In this document: piece after piece, positions 17,339 to 26,794 of the stretch
Layout: every line of letters begins with the position of its first letter
How positions within the stretch are numbered: position 1 is the first letter of the stretch
Assembly: GCA_035762175.1 (NCBI GenBank)
Contig: DASTPP010000374.1
Coordinates: 1-64,000, forward strand
Reading direction: 5' to 3'
Length of the DNA: 64,000 nt
Origin: DASTPP01 sp035762175
Lineage (GTDB): Bacteria > Myxococcota_A > Polyangia > Polyangiales > Polyangiaceae
Position numbers and translations under genes: made by a program
Notes under the pieces: generated by a model
Database searches by the model: none
Seen by the model: only the letters and a program-made list of their open reading frames with translations
Told to the model about the DNA's origin: nothing

Positions 17339-18686
17339 ACGGGCTGGCCGGGACGGTGAACGAGACGGTGGTGCCGACGCCGGGGCGGCTCTCGAGCTCG
17401 ATCGCGCCGCCGTGCGCCTCGACGATGCGCTTGGTGAGCGTCAGGCCGAGGCCCAGGCCGCCCGTCGCGCGGTCGCGCGAGCGGTCGGTGCGGAAGAAGG
17501 GCGCGAAGAGGCGGGGCAGGTCGGCCTCGTCGATGCCGATGCCGCGATCGCTCACCCGGAAGGCCACGCCGCCGGGCCCGACGCGCGCGCCGAGCGTGAC
17601 GGGGCTCTCGTCGTCGGAGTACTTTCGGGCGTTGTCGAGCAGGTTGTCGAGCGCGCGGCGCAAGAGCGTCGGGTCGGCGTCGAGGGCGGGCAACGGCTCG
17701 CCCAGATCGAGGCGCAGGGGGCGGCCGGGGTGGGCGCGCCGGAAGCGCTCGGCCGCCTGCTCGACCACCTCGCGCGCCTCGACGCGCAGGCGCCGCAGGG
17801 GCGGCAGCGCGCCGCCCGCGCGCCCCTCGGCCAGGTCGAGCCGCGCGGCCGTGAGCACGTCGTCGACCAGGCGCTCGAGCTCGGCGAGGTCGCGCGCGAT
17901 CTCGGGCAGGTAGCGCCGGGTCGACTCGGGGCGCTCTTCGGCGAGCTCGAGCACGACGCGGATGCGGGCGAGCGGGGTGCGCAGCTCGTGCGAGACGTTG
18001 GCGATGAGCTCTTTCTCGCTGCGAATGAGCGCGGCGATGCGCTCGGCCATGTCGTTGAAGGCCCGGCCGAGCTCGCCGAGCTCGTCGGGGCGCGAGACGT
18101 CGGCACGCGCCTTGAGGTCGCCCTTGCCGAGGGCCCGCACCGCGTCGACGAGCCGCTCGAGGGGCATGACGACCGAGCGGGCGAAGGGCACCGAGGCGAG
18201 CGCCATCAGCAGGGCGAAGGCCACGACGGCCGCGCCCGCGGTCGCCAGGGCCTGCCCCGCCGCGCGCTCGTGCACGAGCGCGTAGCCGATCGGACGGCCG
18301 CCGGCGTCCTCGCAGAGCACCGCCCCGTCCGTGTCGAGGTAGTTGAGCACGGCGACCTTGTCGCGCCGCAGATCGCCCAGCTCGCCGGGCCCGAGCGGCG
18401 CGAAGGGCGGCTCGCGGTTGCTGAAGACCAGCCGGCCGTCGAGATCGTAGAAGGTGGCGTCGACCAGGTTGCGCTCGAGCTCGCGCGAGAGCTGGTCGGG
18501 CTGGCCGGCCGACGCGTACAGGCGCGACATGTCCGCGACCGTGGCCCCCTTGCGCAACTCGCGCAGGCGCCCGTTGATGAAGAGCAGGTTGACGGTGACC
18601 AGGGCCACGCAGGTCGCGAGAAAGAGCAGCGACGCGTGCAGAATCAGCCGCCAGAGCAGCCGCCGGGGGCGGGGCGGGCGGCTCAC
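17334..18686 (-). CDS. Membrane sensor histidine kinase of an OmpR-type pair
   Basis: 450 residues from GTG 18686. Transmembrane helix 1 at about 14-36, a periplasmic sensor region 37-147, helix 2 at about 148-170, HAMP 171-223, HisKA with H233 in ANVSHELRTPL, and HATPase with NLLDNARKYS, SDRGIGID and GGLGLGLTL. This is the classic EnvZ/CpxA-type layout, acting in the inner membrane. The GTG start overlaps the regulator's TGA by 4 bases (GTGA), so the two are translationally coupled. The ligand cannot be inferred; the sensor domain (ATFYDLDGRLVFSNREPP) looks PAS-like or CpxA-like. Confidence 0.9.
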   Translation of the reverse strand: MSRPPRPRRLLWRLILHASLLFLATCVALVTVNLLFINGRLRELRKGATVADMSRLYASAGQPDQLSRELERNLVDATFYDLDGRLVFSNREPPFAPLGPGELGDLRRDKVAVLNYLDTDGAVLCEDAGGRPIGYALVHERAAGQALATAGAAVVAFALLMALASVPFARSVVMPLERLVDAVRALGKGDLKARADVSRPDELGELGRAFNDMAERIAALIRSEKELIANVSHELRTPLARIRVVLELAEERPESTRRYLPEIARDLAELERLVDDVLTAARLDLAEGRAGGALPPLRRLRVEAREVVEQAAERFRRAHPGRPLRLDLGEPLPALDADPTLLRRALDNLLDNARKYSDDESPVTLGARVGPGGVAFRVSDRGIGIDEADLPRLFAPFFRTDRSRDRATGGLGLGLTLTKRIVEAHGGAIELESRPGVGTTVSFTVPASPS

Positions 18687-19387
18687 GCCCCGCCCTCGTC
18701 GTCGACGAGCATGTAGCCGAGGCCGCGCAGCGTCTTGATGATCGAAGGCCGGCGGCCGTCGTCGCCGAGCTTCTGGCGCAGGCGCGAGACGTGCACGTCG
18801 ATCGAGCGGTCGAAGGCCTCTTCGGCGCTGCCCTTGACCAGGTCGAGCAGCTGCTCGCGGCTGAGCGCCCGGCCGCGGTGCTCGGCGAGGACGGCGAGCA
18901 GGTCGAACTCGGACGAGGTGAGCGACAGCTCGCGGCCGTCGAGCGTGGCGCGCCGGCTCGCGCCGTAGAGGCAGAGGCGGCCGGCGCGCAGCAGCAGGCG
19001 CCCCGGGCCGGCCTCGCGGCGGTCGCGGCGCACCACCGCCCGCACGCGCGCGAGCAGCTCGCGCGCCGAGAAGGGCTTGACCACGTAGTCGTCGGCCCCG
19101 AGCTCGAGGCCCAGCACCCGGTCGGCCTCTTCGCCGCGGGCGGTGACCATGATGATGGGCACGTCGGTCTTCGCGCGCAGGGCGCGGCAGACGCTCAGCC
19201 CGTCGCGCTTCGGCAGCATCAGATCGAGCACGACGACGTCGAAGGGCCGCGCGAGCGCCTCGGCCAGCCCGCGCTCGCCCTCGCTCGCGAGCGTGACGGC
19301 GAGGCCGTGCTCGGCGAAGTACTCGGCCGTGAACTGGGCGAGCCGCGCGTCGTCTTCGACGAGCAAGACCGAGATGGGCGCGGACAT
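18683..19387 (-). CDS. OmpR/PhoB-family response regulator
   Basis: 234 residues from ATG 19387 (an upstream in-frame extension to 19504 is low complexity and dismissed). Receiver domain with acidic pocket E11/D12/D13, phosphoacceptor D55 (VVLDLMLP), conserved T/S in MVTARGEE and K in DDYVVKPF. A winged-helix DNA-binding domain follows (ELSLTSSEFDLLAVLAEHRG; RSIDVHVSRLRQKLGD; IKTLRGLGYML). It is the cognate partner of the kinase directly downstream. The 165-base gap upstream probably holds the pair's promoter. Confidence 0.92.
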   Translation of the reverse strand: MSAPISVLLVEDDARLAQFTAEYFAEHGLAVTLASEGERGLAEALARPFDVVVLDLMLPKRDGLSVCRALRAKTDVPIIMVTARGEEADRVLGLELGADDYVVKPFSARELLARVRAVVRRDRREAGPGRLLLRAGRLCLYGASRRATLDGRELSLTSSEFDLLAVLAEHRGRALSREQLLDLVKGSAEEAFDRSIDVHVSRLRQKLGDDGRRPSIIKTLRGLGYMLVDDEGGA

Positions 19388-19552
19388 CGGCGGGGGCCCT
19401 CGGCCCGGAAAGATAGCGGCCCGGCGCCGCCGCGCGCGAGCCGAAACAAACGGAAACATGCCGAGAAATCGCCCGCCCCACGGCGAGCCCGGGCTCGACG
19501 GCATGGAGCCGCCGACCTCGCGTCCGCCCCCGCCGCCCGCCCCGGGGCGCCC

Positions 19553-20518
19553 TCAGCCGGCCGCCACGACGTTCGGCGGCAGGCGCCCTTCGAGCAGCAC
19601 GGCGCGCAGCGCGCCCGCGCAGAGCAGCCCCATCGCCTCGCGCGCCTCGCGCGTCGCGCTGCCGAGGTGCGGGGCGAGGACGACGTTCTCGAGCTCGCGC
19701 AGGCGCGGGTGCACCTCGGGCTCGCGCTCGAACACGTCGAGCGCCGCCCCGCCCAGGCGCCCGGCCTCGAGCGCGCGCACGAGCGCCTCTTCGTCGACGA
19801 CCGGCCCGCGCGCCGCGTTCACCAAGAGCGCCGCCGGCCGCATCAGCCCGAGCGCCCGCGCGCCGATGAGGTGGCGCGTCTCGGGCGTGAGCGGGCAGTG
19901 CAGCGTAACCACGTCGGACTCGGCGAGCAGCCGGTCGAGCGGCAGGCCCCCGCCCCGGCTCGCGTGCACGACGCGCATGCCGAAGGCCTCGGCGAGGCGG
20001 GCGACCTCGCCGCCGATGCGCCCGCGGCCCACGACCCCGAGGGTGCGGCCCGAGAGGCCCGCGCCGAGCATGAACGTCGGCGCCCACTGCCAGCGCTCGC
20101 GCCGCCGCAGCCGCCGGTCGCCTTCGACCACCCGCCGCGCGAGCGCGAGGAGCAGCGCCAGCGTAAACTCGGCGGTCGCCCGCGTCAGCACGTCGGGCGT
20201 GTTGGCGACGACGACGCCCCGCGCGCGGGCGGCGGCGAGGTCGACGTTGTCGACGCCGACGGCGTGGTTCGCCACGACGCGCAGCGCGGGCCCGGCCGCG
20301 TCGAGCAGCTCGGCGTCGACCCGGTCGCCGAGGATGGTCACGAGGCCCGCGGCGCCCCGCACCGCCGCGAGCAGCTCGCCCCGGGGCGGCGGCGCCTCGG
20401 CGTCGTGGATCGCGAGATCGAAGTCGCGCGCGAGCTCGTCGCGGGCGCGCGGGACGAGCGCGCGAGTCACGTAGACCCTGGGCCGCCCGCCCCCGGGCCC
20501 CGCCGGCACGCCCCCCAT
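19553..20518 (-). CDS. NAD-dependent D-2-hydroxyacid dehydrogenase (glyoxylate/hydroxypyruvate reductase-like)
   Basis: 321 residues. D-isomer-specific 2-hydroxyacid dehydrogenase: substrate-side strand AGLVTILGDRVDAELL and NHAVGVDNVD, NAD-binding Rossmann motif LGVVGRGRIGGEVA, and the catalytic set Arg in VNAARGPVVDEEAL, Glu in FEREPEVH, His in APHLGSATREAREAMG. The NTPDVLTRATAEFTLALLLAL segment matches glyoxylate/hydroxypyruvate reductases best. Cytosolic. It begins 3 bases after the stop of the acyl-CoA dehydrogenase-like gene, so they form an operon, but the shared pathway is unclear. Confidence 0.88.
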   Translation of the reverse strand: MGGVPAGPGGGRPRVYVTRALVPRARDELARDFDLAIHDAEAPPPRGELLAAVRGAAGLVTILGDRVDAELLDAAGPALRVVANHAVGVDNVDLAAARARGVVVANTPDVLTRATAEFTLALLLALARRVVEGDRRLRRRERWQWAPTFMLGAGLSGRTLGVVGRGRIGGEVARLAEAFGMRVVHASRGGGLPLDRLLAESDVVTLHCPLTPETRHLIGARALGLMRPAALLVNAARGPVVDEEALVRALEAGRLGGAALDVFEREPEVHPRLRELENVVLAPHLGSATREAREAMGLLCAGALRAVLLEGRLPPNVVAAG

Positions 20519-20521
20519 GCC

Positions 20522-21469
20522 CTAGCGCCCCCCCCGGCCGGCCGGCGCCCCCGGCCCGACCCGGCCCCACGCGCTCTCGCGCCGCTTCTGCCGCGCCGCC
20601 TCGGCGATGACGAGCAGCATTCGGTCGCGCTCCCAGCGGGCCGCCTCGTCGTCGGGGGCGGCCTGCCAGGCCGCGGCGCACTCGTCGAAGAGCCGGCGGG
20701 CGAAGGTGAGCGCCCCCGCGAGCCCGAGGTGCGTCTCGGGCGCCGAAGGGTCGAGCGCCGCGAGGCCGCGCAGCGAGAGGCCGAGCGCGTAGAGCGACTC
20801 GCGCAGCGGCTCGGGCCAGCCGCGGCGCGCGCCCGCCGCCGCCAGGTAGCCGACCGAGGCGGCGAGCACGCAGACGTCTTCGACCGTCCGGAAGGGCTTC
20901 AGGTACCGCTCGTAGCCGTCGCCCTCGAGCACCGCCGCGGCCGGCACGACCACGCCCTCGAGCCGGACGACCGCATGCACGATCTCGGGGCCCATCGGGG
21001 TGGGCGGGCGCGCCTCGACGCCGAGCCCCGTGGCCCCGACCGGCACGCGCACCAGCCGCAGCAGCGGCCGCCCGCCCTCGGCGGCGCCGGCGACGGCGAC
21101 GACGAAGAGCACCCCCGCGAGGGGCACCATGGTGGACCAGGTCTTCGTCCCGGTCACGGCGAACGAGTCGCCCCGCGGCTCGAGCTTCGTCGTCAACGCC
21201 TTCGGGTGGTTGCCCCCCGCCTCGGTCGCGCAGAGCGACGCGATCTCGCCGGCCGCCAGGTGGGCGCCGAAGATCGAGGCGAGGGCGGCCTGGTAGCCGG
21301 CCGCGAAGGCGTAGCCGAGCCGGTCGGCGAGCGCGCCGCCGGCGAGGGCCCGGTCGACGGGCAGGGGCAGCCCGGACGTCTGCGCCGACTGCGCGCGCCA
21401 CCACGCGTCGAGCGTCGGCGCTTCGGGGGGGGGCGGGGGGCGTACCAGCCAGCGAAGGGCGTCGTTCAC
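20522..21469 (-). CDS. Acyl-CoA dehydrogenase-like flavoprotein
   Basis: 315 residues from GTG 21469; a TTG at 21487 is also in frame. Resembles acyl-CoA dehydrogenases: ATEAGGNHPKALTTKLEPRG followed by FAVTGTKTWSTMV is the middle-domain flavin-binding segment, and later beta strands (LLRLVRVPVGATGL) fit the fold. At 315 residues it is shorter than the usual 380-400; the N-terminal helical domain is reduced and the C-terminal bundle is hard to match, so an unusual or non-dehydrogenating member is possible. No catalytic Glu could be assigned with confidence. It is the first gene of the operon with the hydroxyacid dehydrogenase, divergent from the gene at 21617. Confidence 0.7.
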   Translation of the reverse strand: MNDALRWLVRPPPPPEAPTLDAWWRAQSAQTSGLPLPVDRALAGGALADRLGYAFAAGYQAALASIFGAHLAAGEIASLCATEAGGNHPKALTTKLEPRGDSFAVTGTKTWSTMVPLAGVLFVVAVAGAAEGGRPLLRLVRVPVGATGLGVEARPPTPMGPEIVHAVVRLEGVVVPAAAVLEGDGYERYLKPFRTVEDVCVLAASVGYLAAAGARRGWPEPLRESLYALGLSLRGLAALDPSAPETHLGLAGALTFARRLFDECAAAWQAAPDDEAARWERDRMLLVIAEAARQKRRESAWGRVGPGAPAGRGGR

Positions 21470-21616
21470 CCGCCCACCATGCCACAACCGGGCCCGGCCG
21501 GGCGGAGCGGCGGCCGGCCGCCCGGCCCGAGGCGCCCGGCGCGCACCCGCCCGAGCGCCCCCCCCGCGGCCCCCGAACGCGCGAACGCGCGCCCCCCGTT
21601 GAGCTCGCCGCGAGCG

Positions 21617-22234
21617 ATGTTTATGAGTGCCGCCATGGCCATGCTAATCGCTGCGGAAGGGCCCCTGCGCGAGGCGCTGCGGGCCGCCTTCGAGGGTGGC
21701 GACCTTCGCATCGCCCCCTTCGACCACCCCGACCTCTTCGGCGCCGCCCTGGGCGCCGGCGCGATCGTGTATGCGCCGGCGCCGCCGGCCGACCCCGAGC
21801 GCATGCGCCGCGTGCTCGGGGCCGCGAACGCCCCCGGCGTCACGCTCGTCGTCGTCGTGCGCCCCCCCGGCGACGACTTCGAGCCCGAAGAGCGGCTCCT
21901 GCGGCGCGACGGCAAGCCCTACGTCGTGCTCGCCGCGCCCGAGGGCTCGCCCGAGCTCGGCGCGGCCCTCCACCGCGCGCTGCGCGAGGGCGAGCTGCAG
22001 GGCCGCGTCGTCGAGCTCGCCGCCCCCGCCCCCGCGCGCGCCGACGCCCCTCCCCGCGGCGCCGATCGGGCCCCGACCCCGGCGCCGCCGTCCCAGCGCT
22101 CGCCGCGACGCTGGGCCCTGCCCGCCCTCGCCGTCGCGGTGCTCTTGGCCGCGACCGCGCTCGGCGTGAGCGTCTTGCAGAACGGCTGCTCGAGCCCGCC
22201 CGAGGGCAGGCCCGCCGCGGCCGCCCTGCCCTGA
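21617..22234 (+). CDS. Hypothetical protein with C-terminal membrane anchor
   Basis: 205 residues from ATG 21617, with other in-frame ATGs at 21623, 21635 and 21641. The first 130 residues alternate beta strands and helices (AIVYAPAPPADPERMRRVL; VTLVVVVRPPGDDF; YVVLAAPEGSPELGAAL), loosely recalling a receiver or a degraded nucleotide-binding fold but without its catalytic residues. A Pro/Ala-rich linker follows, then one transmembrane helix (about residues 170-190, LPALAVAVLLAATALGVSVL) and a short tail. No family recognised. It may be a tail-anchored cytosolic domain. A repeat array follows the stop. Confidence 0.6.
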   Translation: MFMSAAMAMLIAAEGPLREALRAAFEGGDLRIAPFDHPDLFGAALGAGAIVYAPAPPADPERMRRVLGAANAPGVTLVVVVRPPGDDFEPEERLLRRDGKPYVVLAAPEGSPELGAALHRALREGELQGRVVELAAPAPARADAPPRGADRAPTPAPPSQRSPRRWALPALAVAVLLAATALGVSVLQNGCSSPPEGRPAAAALP

Positions 22235-22621
22235 CCCCTCCCGCCGACGGCGGCCGATCGGGGGCCCGGGCGCCCTGCCTGCATCGTTGGGGCGCCGGGC
22301 GGCCTGCATCGTTAGTCGGAGTGCCGGGCGCCCTGCCTGCAGCGTTATCGGGGCGCCGGGCGCCCTGCCTACAGCGTTATCGGGGTGCCGAGCGCCCTGC
22401 CTGCATCGCGTTATCGGGGCGCCGGGCGCCCTGCCTGCATCTTTTCAATGAGTCGACCTGTTGACGCCATGCGCCAACGCCTCGGCGCTCGTTCGAAGCC
22501 ATTTTTCGCAAACATGATGTCGGTATCACCTTGCCCCCCGGACGGTATTCGGTAAGGCTCCGGGCTCGTCTTCCCGAAAACCTTACGCGGCCCGACCGGG
22601 CACGAGAGAGAGGCAGAGCGA
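22235..22621. other. Intergenic region with repeat array and lipase promoter
   Basis: 387 bases. The left half is the ~32-base repeat array. The right half (22441-22621) has lower GC and probably carries the lipase promoter: TTGCCC at about 22531 followed after 16 bases by TAAGGC is a possible -35/-10. A GAGAGAGGC-type ribosome-binding site precedes the lipase ATG. Confidence 0.5.
22264..22445. repeat. Array of six ~30-34-bp GC-rich repeats
   Basis: Six imperfect copies of a unit with core gccgggcgccctgcctgca start near 22264, 22293, 22323, 22355, 22387 and 22421; spacing grows from about 29 to 34 bases, and later copies are joined by cgttatcgggg. Each unit has a near-palindromic ggcgccgggcgcc that could form a hairpin. 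Second copy is shortened. It directly follows the stop of the gene before it. Confidence 0.85.
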
Positions 22622-23659
<1,038 letters not shown>

Positions 23660-23680
23660 GCCGGGCGCGCCCCGCGGCGC

Positions 23681-24469
23681 TCAGCGCGCCAGCGACGCAA
23701 GCGCCGCGGCGAGGGCCAGCGCCGCCGACGCGAGCAGGCTCGCCCGCTCGAACTCGGGCCCGCGCGCCGCGAGGCCCGGGCGGGCGAGCGGCTCGACCCC
23801 GCGACAAGACAACACCCGCATCGTCGTCGGCGCCCGCCGGTACGCCGGCGTCGCGCCCCCCGGGGGCAGCTCGTCGGCCGCCACGACGTCGAGCTCCACC
23901 TCGGGCCGGCGCGAGGACGCGAGCAGCTCGCGGGCGCGCGCGACCACCGCCGCCTCGGCGAAGAGCCGCGTCGCGCCCCCCTCCTCGCCGAGGGCCACCA
24001 CCTCGCCCGGGGCCGCCGCGGCGAGCCGCGCGCGCACCCGCGCCGAGCGCGGCTCGCCCCGCCCGAGCGCCGAGAGCGTCTCGTCGAAGGCCGCCCCCGC
24101 GCCCCGCCGCCGGCGCGGCCCCGCGTGCAGCGCGAGCCAGGTGAGCGCCGAGGCCGCCGCCCAGAGCGCCCCGACGGCCGGGTGCCGCAGCATGTTCGCG
24201 CCGGCCCCCCCGAAGACGCCGGCGCCGTTCACCGCGCCGATCAGGACCACCCCGCAGCCGTTCGCGAGCGAGAGCGTGACGAGCCCGCCCGCGTTCAAGC
24301 CGAGCGCGAAGAGCGAGCCGAGCGCGTTGGTGCCGATCGCGACGACCCCCACCGCGAAGGTCGACCCGATCGCCACGACCCCCGTCGCCACGTTGCCGAT
24401 GGCGATGAACCCCCGCGCCTCGGCGCCAATCGAGATGAGCGGCAAGGGCGCCGATGCGTTCGGCGACAT
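23681..24469 (-). CDS. Hypothetical membrane protein with repeated AIG motifs
   Basis: 262 residues from ATG 24469; an upstream in-frame extension is low complexity. Residues 10-85 consist of a repeating pattern of about 10 residues, xxAIGxxAxGVV (FIAIGNVATG, VVAIGSTFAVG, VVAIGTNALG, LFALGLNAGG, LVTLSLANGCG, VVLIGAVNGAG), suggesting either short-turn beta-solenoid stacking or closely packed membrane segments. A helix at about 96-112 (VGALWAAASALTWLAL), a soluble Arg/Ala-rich middle, and a hydrophobic C-terminal helix complete it. Similar AIG-repeat proteins occur in myxobacteria, but I know no function. Convergent with the lipase over a 21-base gap. Confidence 0.65.
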   Translation of the reverse strand: MSPNASAPLPLISIGAEARGFIAIGNVATGVVAIGSTFAVGVVAIGTNALGSLFALGLNAGGLVTLSLANGCGVVLIGAVNGAGVFGGAGANMLRHPAVGALWAAASALTWLALHAGPRRRRGAGAAFDETLSALGRGEPRSARVRARLAAAAPGEVVALGEEGGATRLFAEAAVVARARELLASSRRPEVELDVVAADELPPGGATPAYRRAPTTMRVLSCRGVEPLARPGLAARGPEFERASLLASAALALAAALASLAR

Positions 24470-24593
24470 CGAGCCAAGCGTACCACCCGAGGGCCGCCCC
24501 CGCACCCACCGCCGCACCCCCCCGGCCCCCGACCCTCGCCCCCCAAACCGCACCCAGTTCGGTCACCCCGAACGGTACGCAAAGGCCCCCAAC

Positions 24594-24705
24594 TTGAGGG
24601 TTTTTAGCTGCTTTCTGTATATTTTGCGTCGGGGCTAAATGTCCTTGCGGAGATTTAGCGAAGTGGCTAAGTATCACCCCGACGCGCGCAGGAGGCGCCC
24701 CCGCC
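24594..24705 (+). promoter_or_regulatory. Sigma-70-like promoter with ArsR-type operator and strong RBS
   Basis: A -35 TTGAGG (24594-24599) and -10 TATATT (24618-24623) are 18 bases apart, in a conspicuously AT-rich patch. Downstream, GCTAAAT (24634-24640) and ATTTAGC (24653-24659) form a perfect inverted repeat; related half-sites TTTAGC (24603-24608) and GCTAAG (24666-24671) flank it. The array fits a site for the ArsR-family repressor encoded at 25019. An AGGAGG Shine-Dalgarno (24690-24695) precedes the ATG at 24706. Confidence 0.65.
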
Positions 24706-25032
24706 ATGTCGAAGCCCGTGACGATGCTCGTTTCGTACTATCCGAAAGAGGGCAAAGAAGAAGAGCTGCGCGCCCTGGTCGAAAAGCACTGGCCGACGCT
24801 CGACCGGCTGGGCCTCGTGTCGGGCGAGGCGCCGAGGCTCTTTCGCGCCCGCGACCGGCGCTCGAAGCGCACGTACTTCGTCGAGCTCTTTCAGTGGCGC
24901 GACGAGAGGGCGTCCGACGTCGCGCACCAGACGCCCGAGGTCATGGCCCTGTGGGAGCCGATGGGGCCCCTGCTCGACAACCTGCAGTTGACCGAGGTCG
25001 AGCCGCTCGCCCTGCCCCTTGCCGAGCGCTGA
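24706..25032 (+). CDS. Small dimeric alpha/beta-barrel (ABM-like) protein
   Basis: 108 residues. The pattern of an N-terminal strand (VTMLVSYYPKEGKEEELRAL), a helix, and later strands (RTYFVELFQWRD) followed by ..EVMALWEPMGPLLD.. matches the dimeric alpha/beta-barrel fold of antibiotic-biosynthesis-monooxygenase-like proteins. No cofactor is needed in that family. It is cotranscribed with, and overlaps by 14 bases, the ArsR-type regulator, suggesting a stress- or metabolite-controlled pair. The substrate cannot be predicted. Confidence 0.75.
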   Translation: MSKPVTMLVSYYPKEGKEEELRALVEKHWPTLDRLGLVSGEAPRLFRARDRRSKRTYFVELFQWRDERASDVAHQTPEVMALWEPMGPLLDNLQLTEVEPLALPLAER

Positions 25033-25327
25033 CCCCGAAGAGAGGCTCGCCGCGCTCGACGCCGTCTGCGAGGCGCTGGCGCACCCGGCCCGGCGCCAGA
25101 TCGTGCTGACGGTGCACTTCCGGGGCGGCTCGATGAGCGCGGGCGACATCGCCAAGCGCTTCGCCCACGCCTGGCCGACGACCACGCGCCACCTGCGCGT
25201 GCTCGAGGCGGCGGGGCTCTTGGCGCACGAGAAGGTCGGCCGCTCTCGCGTCTATCGTCTCGAGCGGGCGAGGCTCGACGTCATCAAAGAGTGGCTCGCC
25301 TGGTTCGACCGCCCGGGGGGTTGCTAG
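25019..25327 (+). CDS. ArsR-family winged-helix repressor
   Basis: 102 residues. Begins at TTG 25019, inside the end of the preceding gene; no ATG or GTG fits before the conserved core. ALAHPARRQIVLTV is the hallmark first helix, MSAGDIAKRF and WPTTTRHLRVLEAAGLL form the helix-turn-helix, and EKVGRSRVYRLERARL is the wing. No metal-binding Cys pair (ELCVCDL type) is present, so it belongs to the metal-independent branch, often paired with small SRPBCC or ABM-like proteins. It probably represses its own operon through the inverted repeat near 24634-24659. Confidence 0.85.
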   Translation: MPSADPEERLAALDAVCEALAHPARRQIVLTVHFRGGSMSAGDIAKRFAHAWPTTTRHLRVLEAAGLLAHEKVGRSRVYRLERARLDVIKEWLAWFDRPGGC

Positions 25328-25361
25328 CGCGGCCGGCGGGGCTGCGGCGGGCGGCGGGCGC

Positions 25362-25691
25362 TCAGCCCCGCTTGCCCTGCGGGGGCAGGGGCGGGCGCGA
25401 GGCGCGGGGCGAGCGAGGGTCCCAGCCGGGGAAGAAGGCGCGCACGACGTCGTCGAGGTGGCGTTGGTACGGGTCGCCGGCGGGCTCGGCGGCGGCGGCG
25501 ACGCGAACGACGCCCGACGCGGGCGAAGGCGCTCGAGGGGTCGAGGGCTGCGGCGCCTGGGCCTCGGGGGCGCAGAGCTCGTGGGCGACCAGGGGCGGGG
25601 GCACGAGACCCTCGGCCAGGTGCACGCCCGACGCCGAGTGCCCGTCGGCGCCCTCGATGGCCGTGGGTTCAACCCAGGAAGGGCGGGACAT
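25362..25691 (-). CDS. Hypothetical protein
   Basis: 109 residues from ATG 25691. N-terminal half SRPSWVEPTAIEGADGHSAS then VHLAEGLVPPPLVAHELCAP has a non-random, ordered look; the middle is Pro/Ala-rich; the C-terminus (YQRHLDDVVRAFFPGW) is an amphipathic helix. No family recognised. It is convergent with the ArsR gene. It borders a long gene-poor stretch, and its promoter would lie inside it. Confidence 0.5.
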   Translation of the reverse strand: MSRPSWVEPTAIEGADGHSASGVHLAEGLVPPPLVAHELCAPEAQAPQPSTPRAPSPASGVVRVAAAAEPAGDPYQRHLDDVVRAFFPGWDPRSPRASRPPLPPQGKRG

Positions 25692-26794
25692 GGGATCGCG
25701 TTGATGCAAGGGAGATACCTGCTGCCAAGGGTCGAGTCGGGGCCGCGTCGAGGCGCTCGTGTGGCCGGCGTTTCAGGCCCGAGAGGCGGGCTCGGGCCCT
25801 TGAACCATGAGGCCGCGCAGGCCCTTTGAAAAGAGCGCCGGGGGCCTCGGGCGCCGCGGCGACGGCGCGCTCGGGCGGGCTCTGCGGGGGGGCGTTGGCG
25901 CTCGGGCGGTGTGAACGCGGGCGGGTCAGGGTGTCGGCGAGATGCGTGGCGTTTTCGCTACGGGCGGCGCGATTGGTGGCAGACGCTTCGCAGCTGCGCT
26001 CCTCATTTCGCACCCCCGCGAGCCCGTGCGGCGGGCGGACGGGGCCGGCGCGAAAGCACCGCGTAGGGAGGCTCGAGCCCGCTCGTCGCGCCGGCGCTGC
26101 TCGGCTGAGGCTCGGCCATCGAGGCGGTGTGCCAAGGCCATCGAACGAACTTGACACACCTACGACATGCTTGACACGTCAGGGCGTCCCGACGGGTGTC
26201 GGCCCTTCGGGCTATGGAAGAGCTAGCGGCCTCCGTTCGGAGCGAACTAAGCGGGGCGAGCCTCGTTCGGGGCCAGAGGCGGGTTCGGTCCGTCGGCCGA
26301 CGTGGGCCGAGCGCGCCCCGAGCCGGGCGCGCTCGTCGGCCGTGCGAGCGGAGGGGGGGCCCGAGGCCCCGGGCGAGGCGCCGACCGCCTGGCCCACGCG
26401 GTCGCTTCGTTCTTCGGCCCTGACGCCCTCGCACGGACGAGGGCGGCGTGATGTTCCTCCCGGCGCGGGCTCCGACGGCGCGCGGGCGTGCGGGCCGGCG
26501 GCGTGCGAGCGTGCGGACCGGTGCCGGCGGCGTGCAGGCCGGTGCCGGCGGCGTGAGGGCGCGTGCGAGCGTGCGGGCCGGTGCCGCCGGCGCGCGGCGT
26601 GCGGCTGGGCGTCGCCGGCGCGCGAGCGGGGGCGCCCTTTCGCGCGCCGGCAGAAGGCGAGGGCGAGGCCGTTTTCGCGGGCGCGCGGGCGGGGACGGAC
26701 CGTTCGGGCGCTTGACGGGAGGGGCGAGGCCTATATTCTCGCGGCGCAACTATGGCGAGGCGCGTCCGCGGGGCGAGGCCGGAGAGAGAGCACG
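25692..26794. other. Gene-poor stretch
   Basis: 1.1 kb with open frames on both strands but all are Arg/Pro/Ala-rich shadows without domain character. It holds two direct copies of cttgacac 20 bases apart (26150-26177), the second within a near-palindrome tgacacgtca, in a local AT-richer spot, and the tandem repeats at 26446-26620. It may be a decayed gene plus the promoter region of the reductase at 26795. Confidence 0.5.
26446..26620. repeat. Degenerate ~20-30-bp tandem repeats
   Basis: Repeated blocks built from gtgcgggccggtgccggcgg and ggcgtgcgagcgtgcgg alternate about six times. The units are imperfect in length, typical of slippage in a non-coding GC-rich tract. Confidence 0.65.

Noticed and set aside
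26003..26749. 248-residue minus-strand frame in the gene-poor region
   Set aside because: Low-complexity Arg/Pro sequence with no ribosome-binding site or recognisable motif.
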